Below are positions 51,809 to 60,460 of a DNA stretch of 64,000 nucleotides, in pieces; the stretch's first letter is position 1; each line of letters starts with the position of its first letter. The DNA comes from Enhygromyxa salina. Its GTDB lineage: Bacteria; Myxococcota_A; Polyangia; Nannocystales; Nannocystaceae. The position numbers and the translations under genes are program-made. Below the pieces are notes generated by a model. That model was not told the origin of the DNA. It saw nothing but the letters and a program-made list of their open reading frames with translations, and did no database searches. The DNA is taken from assembly GCF_000737335.2 (NCBI RefSeq), contig NZ_JMCC02000006.1, positions 1 through 64,000 of the forward strand. The letters run 5' to 3'.

Positions 51809-52957
51809 CTAAGACTTCCCGGGTGGCTTGGGTTGAAACGGGGTCATCAAGCGCAGCAGCTCGGCCTGATGGACCATCTCGGTCTCGGGGTCGTCGCTGT
51901 CGAAGTCGTCGTCGTCGTCGTCGTCGTCGTCATCGAGCGGCGCGCCGACAAAGCCAACGTAGCCCCGCGACGGCGCTGGTGCGACGGGCTGCGCTGCGCT
52001 CGGTGTGACCGGGCGCGCGGGCGTGGGCCGCACGGGCGCCCGCATGGGCGACGATCCCACCCCGGCCGGCAGCCGCGACGGAGGGACTTGCTTGGGCGCG
52101 GGCGCGGGCGCGGGGATCGGCGCGGGCGCGGGAACCGGCGCGGGAGCTCGCGGCTGCGGTGCGGGTGCCCGCGGCGTTGCCATCGGCGTGGGCGGTTGGG
52201 CGGCTGGGCTCCACAGCGGAGGACCGGCGACGTGGCCCGGTGGCGCGACGGGCATGCGATGCACGGGCGGGCGATCCATGTGCTGGGGCTCGGGCGGGGG
52301 CGCGACGGCTCGAGCCGGGATCGGGCTTTGCCTCGCTGGGGTCGGCGGCTGCATGGGCACCGATGCGCTCGGGAGCTCCGCCCCGGGAGCCAAGACGACG
52401 GTCGCTTCAGTCCGGCCCCCCTGCGACGCCCCCGAGCCGCCGGGACCGTGGGCGCCAAACAGCTCCTCGGAGGTCAGGAATTCCGTGGCGAGCTCCTGAT
52501 CGTCGTCGTCCTCATCCTCCTCGCCTTCGCCGAACAGCTCCTCGGAGCTCAAGAACTGAGTCCTGGGCTCGGGCTCGGCCTCGGGGAACAGATCCGCCGC
52601 CGACAAGAACTCCGTCCGCATGCTGGGATCGAGCGGCTGCTCTTCCAGCAAGATCGTGCGCTTGGGTGAGGAGGTGCTCGACGAGCTCAGGAACTCCGTG
52701 CGCTGGGGACCCGCGTCGGATCCGAACAGCTCTGCCTCTGAGATGAACTGGGTGCTGGGCTCGTCCTCGTCCCCGTCGCCCCCGTAACCCCCGTAGTCAT
52801 CGCCGGCCGGGGGCGGCTGAGGGTTGACCGCCGCGTAGCCCCCGGTCGGCCGCAGCTTGGGTCGACGCGGCCGCGAGCGCGACCACAGCGACCACGCGAT
52901 CAACAGACACGACGCCGCTCCGAGCAAGCTAGCGCCGACGATCACGTAGATGCCCAT
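51809..52957 (-). CDS. Membrane-anchored protein with repeated Thr-Glu/Gln-Phe motifs
   Basis: A 382-residue protein with one N-terminal membrane helix (VIVGASLLGAASCLLIAWSLW) followed by a long disordered chain. Five copies of T-(E/Q)-F-(L/I)-(S/T) occur at T69, T87, T115, T133 and T158, each near an acidic or Leu-Phe pair (SEELFG, AADLFP). The rest is Pro/Ala-rich, with a run of about ten Asp near the C-terminus. The Thr motifs look like phosphothreonine docking sites for FHA domains. No enzyme domain. It is the first gene of the run leading to the DUF2169 gene. Confidence 0.7.
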   Translation of the reverse strand: MGIYVIVGASLLGAASCLLIAWSLWSRSRPRRPKLRPTGGYAAVNPQPPPAGDDYGGYGGDGDEDEPSTQFISEAELFGSDAGPQRTEFLSSSSTSSPKRTILLEEQPLDPSMRTEFLSAADLFPEAEPEPRTQFLSSEELFGEGEEDEDDDDQELATEFLTSEELFGAHGPGGSGASQGGRTEATVVLAPGAELPSASVPMQPPTPARQSPIPARAVAPPPEPQHMDRPPVHRMPVAPPGHVAGPPLWSPAAQPPTPMATPRAPAPQPRAPAPVPAPAPIPAPAPAPKQVPPSRLPAGVGSSPMRAPVRPTPARPVTPSAAQPVAPAPSRGYVGFVGAPLDDDDDDDDDDFDSDDPETEMVHQAELLRLMTPFQPKPPGKS

Positions 52958-53154
52958 CCCCTTTATCGGTTAGACCCGACGGCCCTCCGCCGTCAACCAA
53001 TGCGACGTCTTCATCGCCAGTTCTTCGCCGCCAGCTCGGGATCGCGTCCGCTGAGCCGCCCGATCGCGGTGATATTGATCTTTGGGACAGACCGGCGCGG
53101 CTGCGCGAGCGGTTGACAGCCGGCGCCAACCCAAGCATCCCATGCGCGAACCCC

Positions 53155-53865
53155 ATGAGTGACGACCTGCTGGCCCCCGGACTGCCCCCGCCTGATCCGC
53201 GCTCGAGCACTGGCTCGGGCCAGGGGACCGGACCGATCGGTCCGATGGTGGCGATCGGCGCCCTGTTGATCGCAGCTTTCGGGTTCGCGCTGTTTGGTAT
53301 CGGCTACGCGGCAGGCTGGTGGGGCGCCGCCAGCGACAAGCCCGACGACGAGCCACCCGCGGTCGCGAAGGCCAAACCAGACGTCGCCGAGGCCCCGGTC
53401 GAGCCCGCGTTCGCTGGCGCCGAGCTGACCCCCGAGGTCGACCCACTCGCCGGTCCCGTCGAGGTCGAACGCGACGAGTGGGAGCTCGCCGGCCTCGAGC
53501 CGGTCCCCGAGATCGAGCCGCGCACAAACGGACGCGGGGGATCAGGCGGCGCGGGCTCGGGTTCCGCGGACGGCTCGGGCAGCTCGGCCAACTCGGGGGC
53601 GGGCACCCGGTGGGCGGGGCCACGCGTGAGCGTGACGTTGGTCCTCAAGCACTACCAGCGCGTCGAAGTGAAGCTTGGCGGCCGGGTGCTCGACCTCGAC
53701 AGCGACAAGACCGTCAAGATCCGGCCCGGCGGCTACCGCATCGAGCTGCGCAAGACGGTCGACGCTCCGTGGCAGCCAGCGGGGCTGATCGAGATCGAAG
53801 AGGATCACAGCTACCGCGTGACGCTGCTGGATCCCCCCCTCGCCAAGCTCGAGATCGTGAAGTGA
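53155..53865 (+). CDS. Single-pass membrane protein with PEGA-like domain
   Basis: A 236-residue protein: Pro/Ser-rich cytoplasmic N-terminus, one membrane helix (MVAIGALLIAAFGFALFGIGY, about residues 31-51), an acidic linker and a Gly/Ser-rich spacer, then a C-terminal beta domain (VSVTLVLKHYQRVEVKLGGRVLDLD...IRPGGYRIELRKT) similar to PEGA domains that bind surface layers or polysaccharide. It is divergent from the Thr-motif membrane protein. Its stop lies in a GTGAA repeat leading to the deaminase gene. Confidence 0.65.
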   Translation: MSDDLLAPGLPPPDPRSSTGSGQGTGPIGPMVAIGALLIAAFGFALFGIGYAAGWWGAASDKPDDEPPAVAKAKPDVAEAPVEPAFAGAELTPEVDPLAGPVEVERDEWELAGLEPVPEIEPRTNGRGGSGGAGSGSADGSGSSANSGAGTRWAGPRVSVTLVLKHYQRVEVKLGGRVLDLDSDKTVKIRPGGYRIELRKTVDAPWQPAGLIEIEEDHSYRVTLLDPPLAKLEIVK

Positions 53866-53880
53866 AGTGAAGTGAAGTGA
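53857..53880 (+). repeat. GTGAA microsatellite across a gene junction
   Basis: GTGAA is repeated almost five times. It holds the stop of the PEGA-like gene (53863-53865) and the GTG start of the deaminase gene (53877). Confidence 0.8.
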
Positions 53881-54392
53881 GCGACGACCATCGACAGCTG
53901 CTCGCCCGCGCCGTCGAGCTCGCGCTGGCCAACGAGGCCCGCGGCGGCCTGCCGGTCGGAGCCGTGATCGCTCTGCGCGGCCGGATCATCGCCGAGGGCG
54001 CGTCCGAGGTCCCCGGGCCGCCCTACCACCCCGGTCGCCACGCAGAGATGCAGGCGCTGTCGCGGGTCGCGATCGAGCTGTGGCCCGAGGCCGCGCAGAT
54101 GGTCGTGGTCACCACCCTCGAGCCCTGCTTGATGTGCTTCGGCGCGTGCTTGCTGCACGGGATCGGGCGCGTCGTGTTTGGCGCGATCGATCAGCGCGGC
54201 GGGGCCAGCTTCATCCGCCCCCATCTGCCGCCCTACTACCAGACCAGCGGGGACCAGAATGGGGACCAGACCGGCGGGCCGATCGGCGGGCCGGCGTGGC
54301 ATGGGCCGCTGGATCCGGGCACCTGCGATCCGCTCTACCAACGCACGGATCAGGCCTTCGCCAAGCTGCCCTGTGGCCGCCCGCAGCCGTGA
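53877..54392 (+). CDS. Nucleoside/cytidine deaminase-like zinc enzyme
   Basis: A 171-residue protein of the cytidine deaminase superfamily with a complete zinc site: H55-A-E57 and P-C84-L-M-C87. The pattern LPVGAVIALRGRIIAEG and RHAEMQALSRV is that of TadA/guanine-deaminase-type nucleoside deaminases. Whether it edits tRNA adenosine (TadA) or deaminates free bases is undecided; its Gly/Pro-rich C-terminal tail (DQNGDQTGGPIGGP) is atypical for TadA. GTG start inside a GTGAA repeat. Confidence 0.8.
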   Translation: MSDDHRQLLARAVELALANEARGGLPVGAVIALRGRIIAEGASEVPGPPYHPGRHAEMQALSRVAIELWPEAAQMVVVTTLEPCLMCFGACLLHGIGRVVFGAIDQRGGASFIRPHLPPYYQTSGDQNGDQTGGPIGGPAWHGPLDPGTCDPLYQRTDQAFAKLPCGRPQP

Positions 54393-54398
54393 TAACGT
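54393..54398 (+). promoter_or_regulatory. Putative -10 element, leaderless-type start
   Basis: TAACGT ends seven bases before the ATG at 54406. Confidence 0.4.
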
Positions 54399-54405
54399 GG
54401 GTTCC

Positions 54406-55785
54406 ATGTGGATTGAACGACTCGCAATCGCAAGCGCGCTCGTGGTCGCCGGCTGTGGCGACGACGCGGCCAGCGACGCCGACACCCAGAGCTCCACCGT
54501 CCCCGAGACCTCCGACACCAACGAGCCAAGCGGCGACGGCGACGGCGACACTGGCGATGGCGATGGCGACGGTGATGGTGACACCGGTGATGGCGACGGC
54601 GATCCCGGCGGCGACGGTGACGGCGATCCCAACGTCAAGTTCGACATGGCCCCGATCCCCGACGAGCCCGCCGAAGGCTGCATGGGCATGGGCATGGGCG
54701 GCGAGGACGTCGAGTTCTCGTACATCTGGGTGGCCAACAGCTCCGAGGGCACGCTCAGCAAGATCAACACCCAGACCCTCGAGGAAGAGGCTCGCTACAT
54801 CACGCGCCCCGATCACGCCGGTCGGCCGTCGCGGACCTCGGTCAACCTCTCGGGCGACGTCGCCGTGGCAAGTCGCGATGGTGGCATCAGCAAGTTCTTC
54901 GCGCGCCCCGACGACTGCGCCGAGCAAAACGGCATGCCCGACCTCCAGACCTCGACGGGCAAGAACGACGTGATCGCGTGGGATCTCGAGGAGTGCCGCA
55001 GCTGGTACACGCCCTTCGTCGGCCAGAGCCTCGCCAACCGTCCGGTCGCGTGGACGGCCGGCGTGTTCGATCAAGGCAGCTGCACGTGGGTCAACCAAAA
55101 ACTGTGGACCCAGACCGCGCTGCTTGGCCAGCCCGGCTCCATGCAGATCCATCGCCTCAACGGTGAGACCGGCGAGATCGAGGACACGGTCCCCGCCCCC
55201 AACGTCGTTCTGGGCTCGTGGGGTGCGTACGGTGGGGCCGTCGATGGCGACGATAATTTTTGGTTCTCGACCCACGGCAGCGGCAACCCACCCACGCTCA
55301 GCCGCGTCGACAACGACACCTTGGACATCACGACCTGGCCCGTGCCAAACGGGCTGTCGCCCTACGGCATGACCTTCGACAGCGAGGGCCACGCGTGGGT
55401 CGCCGGCTACGCGGGCGGCACCGCTCGGTTCACCCCGGACAGCGAGACCTGGGACGTCGTCAACGTGACCGGGCTCGGGATGCAGGCCGACAGCGTCGGC
55501 CGCGTGTGGGTTGGGACCTACGGCGGCCAGGGCTCGGGCGTGACCGCGATCGACGTCAACACGCTCGAGATCCTCGACTTCATCGCGCTGCCAAACGCGG
55601 GCGTGACCAAGGGCGTCAGCATCGATTTTTACGGGTACGTGTGGGTCGTCAACATGGCCAGCAGCGCGTACCGTGTCGATCCCGACACCCACATGTACCA
55701 GTCCTACGACGGCCTCAACGGGGCGTACACCTACTCCGACATGACCGGCGCCGGCTTGAAGAACGTGGCGTTCCCGCAGGGCTGA
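54406..55785 (+). CDS. Vgb-like seven-blade propeller lipoprotein
   Basis: A 459-residue lipoprotein (VVAGC, C17) with a Gly-Asp-Gly-Asp linker (about residues 40-75) and a C-terminal propeller similar to streptogramin lyase (Vgb): repeats of the form SYIWVANSSEGTLSKINTQT, NFWFSTHGSGNPPTLSRVDN, HAWVAGYAGGTARFTP and VWVGTYGGQGSGVTAID. Vgb proteins linearise cyclic peptides, but many secreted members have other roles. Surface location is inferred from the lipobox. Confidence 0.75.
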   Translation: MWIERLAIASALVVAGCGDDAASDADTQSSTVPETSDTNEPSGDGDGDTGDGDGDGDGDTGDGDGDPGGDGDGDPNVKFDMAPIPDEPAEGCMGMGMGGEDVEFSYIWVANSSEGTLSKINTQTLEEEARYITRPDHAGRPSRTSVNLSGDVAVASRDGGISKFFARPDDCAEQNGMPDLQTSTGKNDVIAWDLEECRSWYTPFVGQSLANRPVAWTAGVFDQGSCTWVNQKLWTQTALLGQPGSMQIHRLNGETGEIEDTVPAPNVVLGSWGAYGGAVDGDDNFWFSTHGSGNPPTLSRVDNDTLDITTWPVPNGLSPYGMTFDSEGHAWVAGYAGGTARFTPDSETWDVVNVTGLGMQADSVGRVWVGTYGGQGSGVTAIDVNTLEILDFIALPNAGVTKGVSIDFYGYVWVVNMASSAYRVDPDTHMYQSYDGLNGAYTYSDMTGAGLKNVAFPQG

Positions 55786-55793
55786 GCGACAAC

Positions 55794-56222
55794 ATGGCTC
55801 CGCGATCCCCCAGCGCCGCCTGCCCGTGTGGCAGCGGTCGGACCTTCAAGCGCTGCTGCCTGCGCCTGCACCAAGGTCAGCCCGCGACCACCGCCGAGGC
55901 GTTGATGCGCTCGCGCTACGCGGCCTACGTCGTCGGCGCGGTCGACTACATCATCGCGACCACGGATCCCGAGGGCCCGCTCGCGCGCGCGGACCGTGAG
56001 ATCTGGGCCACAGAGATCCGCCTGTTCTCAGCCCACACGCGGTTCGAAAAGCTCGAGATCCGCGAGGCCACGACCCTCGACCAGGACCACGCCGAGGTCC
56101 TATTCTTCGCCAAGCTGTCCCGCGACGGCGAGGACGTCTCGTTCAGCGAGCGCAGCAGCTTCGTGCGTCGCGCGGGCCGCTGGCTGTATGAGTCTGGTCA
56201 GGTCACCCCGCACGCGACATAA
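55794..56222 (+). CDS. YchJ-family SEC-C protein
   Basis: A 142-residue protein opening with a SEC-C zinc motif (CPCGSGRTFKRCC) and continuing with the YchJ core (ALMRSRYAAYVVGAVDYIIATT and a NTF2-like beta part). The zinc motif is known from SecA C-terminal tails; the YchJ function is unknown. It starts eight bases after the propeller gene stop and is 15 bases from the arsenite exporter start, so it may be co-transcribed with both. Confidence 0.85.
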   Translation: MAPRSPSAACPCGSGRTFKRCCLRLHQGQPATTAEALMRSRYAAYVVGAVDYIIATTDPEGPLARADREIWATEIRLFSAHTRFEKLEIREATTLDQDHAEVLFFAKLSRDGEDVSFSERSSFVRRAGRWLYESGQVTPHAT

Positions 56223-56237
56223 ACTCCCGAACCATTC

Positions 56238-57266
<1,029 letters not shown>

Positions 57267-57366
57267 CGAGGCTGGCGCCTCAGACCGTCGAGCATGTAGA
57301 CCTCTGCATGGACATCGCCTCGGTGAGCGGGTGCGGGGTTCGACGTGCTGATCGGGCAGCGCGCAC

Positions 57367-57509
57367 GACCCGTGAGGGTCCCTCCGGGCACGGAGGGCTC
57401 AAGACGCGAATTTGCGTTGTCATGGATCGCTATCCCCGAGGTCGGGCTGTGGCTTCGGTGGCGCACTCGCAACGCCCTCTTATTGTGCCCGGAGAGACCC
57501 TCACGGGTC
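57367..57509. mobile_element. MITE-like element, copy 1 (143 bp)
   Basis: A 143-base element bounded by 25-base terminal inverted repeats (57367-57391 and 57485-57509; outer word GACCCGTGAGGGTC). The interior includes TTTGCGTTGTCATGGATCGC. An equally long copy lies in opposite orientation at 57915-58057. No transposase is present, so it would be moved in trans. Confidence 0.7.
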
Positions 57510-57671
57510 TCTTGTGCGCTTTTCGTCGTTCGAGACGGCGGCTACGCGCTCGGGATCGGGCAGTTCTTGGTCAACCACTGCTCCACTCGAGCGGGCCACG
57601 TCCACGCCTGCTGGCATCCACTGGTTTCGCGGGCGTACCTCGAGCATCGCCTGCGCACGCCTGGCTCCGGT

Positions 57672-57775
57672 GGCGAGCGGGTTGTCATCGGCGGCTTCTT
57701 GGGCGACGCGACGCGACGCCGCTCGGATGCTCGCGTGCGACAGCGCCCGGGTCGACGTTGTGCTCGGGGAGCGCT
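57672..57775 (+). pseudogene. Fragment of a DUF222/HNH gene
   Basis: The words GGTTGTCATCGGCGGCTTCT and then ATGCTCGCGTGCGACAGCGC, separated by a frameshift, correspond to the GGFL..D..V...RMLACDSARVDVV segment of the intact DUF222/HNH gene at 46152-47603. The rest of the gene is missing. It lies between two inverted MITE-like copies. Confidence 0.55.
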
Positions 57776-57914
57776 GTCGCTGCACCTGCGCGACCACTCG
57801 AACGACCACCGCAAGCATCGAGTGCAACCACCGCAACCAGCATTGTTGGACCCCAAGACGCCCCTCGATCCCGAGAGCGTAGCCGCCGTCTCGTACGACG
57901 AAAAGCGCACAGAA

Positions 57915-58057
57915 GACCCGTGAGGGTCGCTCCGGGCACAATAAGAGGGCGTTGCGAGTGCACCACCGAAGCCACAGCCCGACCTCGCCGACAGCGATCC
58001 ATGACAACGCAAATTAGCGCCTTGAGCCCTCCGTGCCCGGAGCGACCCTCACGGGTC
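57915..58057. mobile_element. MITE-like element, copy 2 (143 bp, inverted)
   Basis: Same length and ends as copy 1 (terminal repeats 57915-57939 and 58033-58057) but opposite orientation. Similarity extends beyond the element on both sides, giving arms 57341-57558 and 57866-58087 of about 220 bases. Confidence 0.7.
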
Positions 58058-58260
58058 TTCTGTGCGCGCTGCCCGATCAGCACATCGACCCCCGCAGACC
58101 CCAAAACGAGCACGACGACCCGTGCGGCCTCTGTCGCTCACTCGAAGCGACCTCCTCGCGGGCAGGGAGATCCATGTTTGTTTGGATGCGCTCCTTTGCG
58201 CGTGCGCAAACTTGACTCAGATACACCGAATTTGAGGTGTCAAGGACGCTAGAGCGGCGA

Positions 58261-58755
58261 TCAGGTTGGAGTCGCGCTGGTATCGACCGCCACCGCGATC
58301 GAGCCGCGCGCGACGACCCGCCGCCCGACCGCGGCGCTGACCTCGACCCGGTGCACCGCCCCGCGCCCGCCGACCAGCCGTGCCGCGTACTCGAGCAGGT
58401 CCCCTGGCTCGACCACGTGCAGCAGCTTGACCTCGACCGAAGCGAGCAACCCCCGATGCTGCGTGCTGGCGTTCGCCGCCAGCGTGCCGTCCTCGGCGAG
58501 CCTGGGCAGCAGCGCCCCAAGCAGGTTGGCGGTCTGGGCCAGGCCCTCGATCGTCATCACGCCCGGCCAGATCGGCCGACCAGGAAAGTGCCCCGCGAGG
58601 ATCGGGTGGTCCGCCGTCACCCGAAAGCTCGCCCGCAGCTCGGTCCGCGGCGGCCCGTGCAGCGCGGTCACGCGATCGACCAGCAAGATCGGCGAGCGAT
58701 GGGGCAACAGCGCCTCGATCCCGGCCCGCTCGAGCGGCGCATCCAGCAAGTTCAC
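58261..58755 (-). CDS. FabZ-like 3-hydroxyacyl-ACP dehydratase
   Basis: A 164-residue hotdog-fold protein with LLPHRSPILLVDRVT near the start and HFPGRPIWPGVMTIEGLAQTA, containing the FabZ catalytic His and Glu positions. It would remove water from a beta-hydroxyacyl-ACP after ketoreduction. The GTG start overlaps the stop of the acyltransferase gene (GTGA). Last gene of the biosynthetic operon. Divergence from typical FabZ suggests a dedicated secondary or polyketide pathway. Confidence 0.82.
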   Translation of the reverse strand: MNLLDAPLERAGIEALLPHRSPILLVDRVTALHGPPRTELRASFRVTADHPILAGHFPGRPIWPGVMTIEGLAQTANLLGALLPRLAEDGTLAANASTQHRGLLASVEVKLLHVVEPGDLLEYAARLVGGRGAVHRVEVSAAVGRRVVARGSIAVAVDTSATPT

Positions 58756-59696
58756 GCCAGCAGCTCCACGACGGCATCGAGCTCTCGGCGGGTCTCGACC
58801 CGATGAACCCGCAGCGCGCCCGCGTCGATCTTCGCGCCAAGGGTTGCCAGCAGCGAGCCAGCCAGCGCCTTGCTGGGCCCCACCAGCACCGCGTCGCGCA
58901 CCTCGAGCTTGGCGAGGGTGCGCAGGCACGCGACCCAGCGCACGGTGTCGGTCATCTGCGCGACAAACGGGGCCACGAAGTCTTGCTCTGGACGACACAG
59001 ACACCCGTCTTGGTTGGTGATGATCCCGCGGGATCGTGGCTGGGCGTTGGCGGCCGCGGCTTCGACAGCGACGCGAAATGGCGCGACGCCTGCGGCCATC
59101 AGCCGGCTGTGCCAGGCCCCATCGGTGGCCACGAAGCTGCCGCCGAACCGTTTGGCGATCTCCGCCAACGCTGGCCGCTGGCCCGACAACACCCACTGTC
59201 CGGGCCCGTTGTGAACCGCGGGATCGACTACCCCATGCGCGCGCCCGAGCGCGAGCGCCTCGTCGAGCTTGGCTGCTTCAGCTTCCCCAGTTGCCCCCGC
59301 CAGATCGAAGCGCAGGGCCAACATCGCCCCCGGGTGCGCCCGCGCCAGCTCGGCGAGGATCGCCCCGCGCCGGGCCGCCAGCGTCACCGCGTCGCTCGCC
59401 GTGATCGCCCCGCTCGCCGACCAGGCCGCCAGCTCGCCCAGCGAGTGCCCCATGCACAGCTGCCACGCGAGCCCGCGCTGTGCCAGCGCCGCGAGGATCG
59501 TCAGGTTGACCGCCGTCAGCAGCGGCTGCACGACCTGGGTGTGGTGCAGGCTTGGCCCGCCACGGCGCAGCAGCTTGCCCGCGTCAAACCCAGCAAGGCT
59601 CCCCGCGAGCTCGACGAGCGCGGACCCGGGGCCGACCCAGTCCTGGCCCATGCCCGGGTGCTCGGCCCCATGCCCGGCGAACAACACCGCGATCAC
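58752..59696 (-). CDS. Malonyl-CoA:ACP transacylase (FabD-like)
   Basis: This 314-residue acyltransferase has the nucleophile elbow GHSLGELAAW (S85) and the late GPSKALAGSLLATLG region; VLFAGHGAEHPGMGQDW opens the fold. It loads malonyl or a related unit onto the operon's ACP domain. GTG start at 59696 overlaps the SDR stop. The catalytic His partner is in the GAWHSRLM segment, as in FabD. Confidence 0.85.
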   Translation of the reverse strand: MIAVLFAGHGAEHPGMGQDWVGPGSALVELAGSLAGFDAGKLLRRGGPSLHHTQVVQPLLTAVNLTILAALAQRGLAWQLCMGHSLGELAAWSASGAITASDAVTLAARRGAILAELARAHPGAMLALRFDLAGATGEAEAAKLDEALALGRAHGVVDPAVHNGPGQWVLSGQRPALAEIAKRFGGSFVATDGAWHSRLMAAGVAPFRVAVEAAAANAQPRSRGIITNQDGCLCRPEQDFVAPFVAQMTDTVRWVACLRTLAKLEVRDAVLVGPSKALAGSLLATLGAKIDAGALRVHRVETRRELDAVVELLA

Positions 59697-60460
59697 AGCG
59701 ACAGGCCCCCATCGACGATCAAGCACTGGCCCACGACGTAGCTGCTCGCGTCGCTGGCCAAGAACGCGACCGCGGCGGCCAGCTCGTTGGCCTGCCCCGG
59801 TCGCCCCGCGGGGATGTGGGCGGCCCACTGCTCGACCAGATCCCGACGCATGCGCTTGAACATGCCCGCGTCGAACATGCCCGGAACCACCGCGTTGACC
59901 CGCACCCCGCGAGGGATCAGCTCCAGCGCCAGCGCCCGGGTCAGCGCTTCGATCCCACCTTTGGCGGCCGTGTACGCGGCCCGGCCGGGGCGGCCGCGCT
60001 GGACCGTGACCGACGAGACGTTGACGATCGTCCCGCCGCCGGCGGCCAACATCGGGCGCACGACCGCGCGGCAGCAGTTCGCGGTGCCATCGAGGTTGTG
60101 GGCCAGCGACTCGCGCCAGCTCTCGGCGCTGGACATGGCGAACATCTCGTCGCGCGCGACCCCGGCGTTGTTGACCAGGATCTCCAGGCTCCCGCGCCGC
60201 GAGACCAGCTCGTCGACGATCGCCTGGACCGCCGCGGCGTCGGTGATCTCGATCGCCACGCACTCGCCCGAGCCACCGGCGGCGAGGATCGCCTCGACCA
60301 CGCGCTGGGCGTCCTGAACCCGGCGCCGGTAGCCAACGACCACGTGCGCGCCGTCGCTGGCCAGCCGCGTGGCGATCGCGGCGCCCAGCCCCCGCGACGC
60401 CCCGGTGACCAAGGCCGTGCGCCCAGCCAGCGGCGGCTCAGACCAGCTCGAGGAGCCCAT
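59693..60460 (-). CDS. 3-oxoacyl-ACP reductase (FabG-like SDR)
   Basis: A 255-residue short-chain dehydrogenase with TGASRGLG cofactor motif, NNAGV, the catalytic Ser (NVSSVT) and YTAAK pair, and the typical NAVVPGMFDAGM and SDASSYVVGQ endings. It would reduce the beta-ketoacyl-ACP made by the ketosynthase. Its ATG lies 23 bases inside the end of the ACP-GcvT gene, and its stop overlaps the acyltransferase start. Confidence 0.9.
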   Translation of the reverse strand: MGSSSWSEPPLAGRTALVTGASRGLGAAIATRLASDGAHVVVGYRRRVQDAQRVVEAILAAGGSGECVAIEITDAAAVQAIVDELVSRRGSLEILVNNAGVARDEMFAMSSAESWRESLAHNLDGTANCCRAVVRPMLAAGGGTIVNVSSVTVQRGRPGRAAYTAAKGGIEALTRALALELIPRGVRVNAVVPGMFDAGMFKRMRRDLVEQWAAHIPAGRPGQANELAAAVAFLASDASSYVVGQCLIVDGGLSL

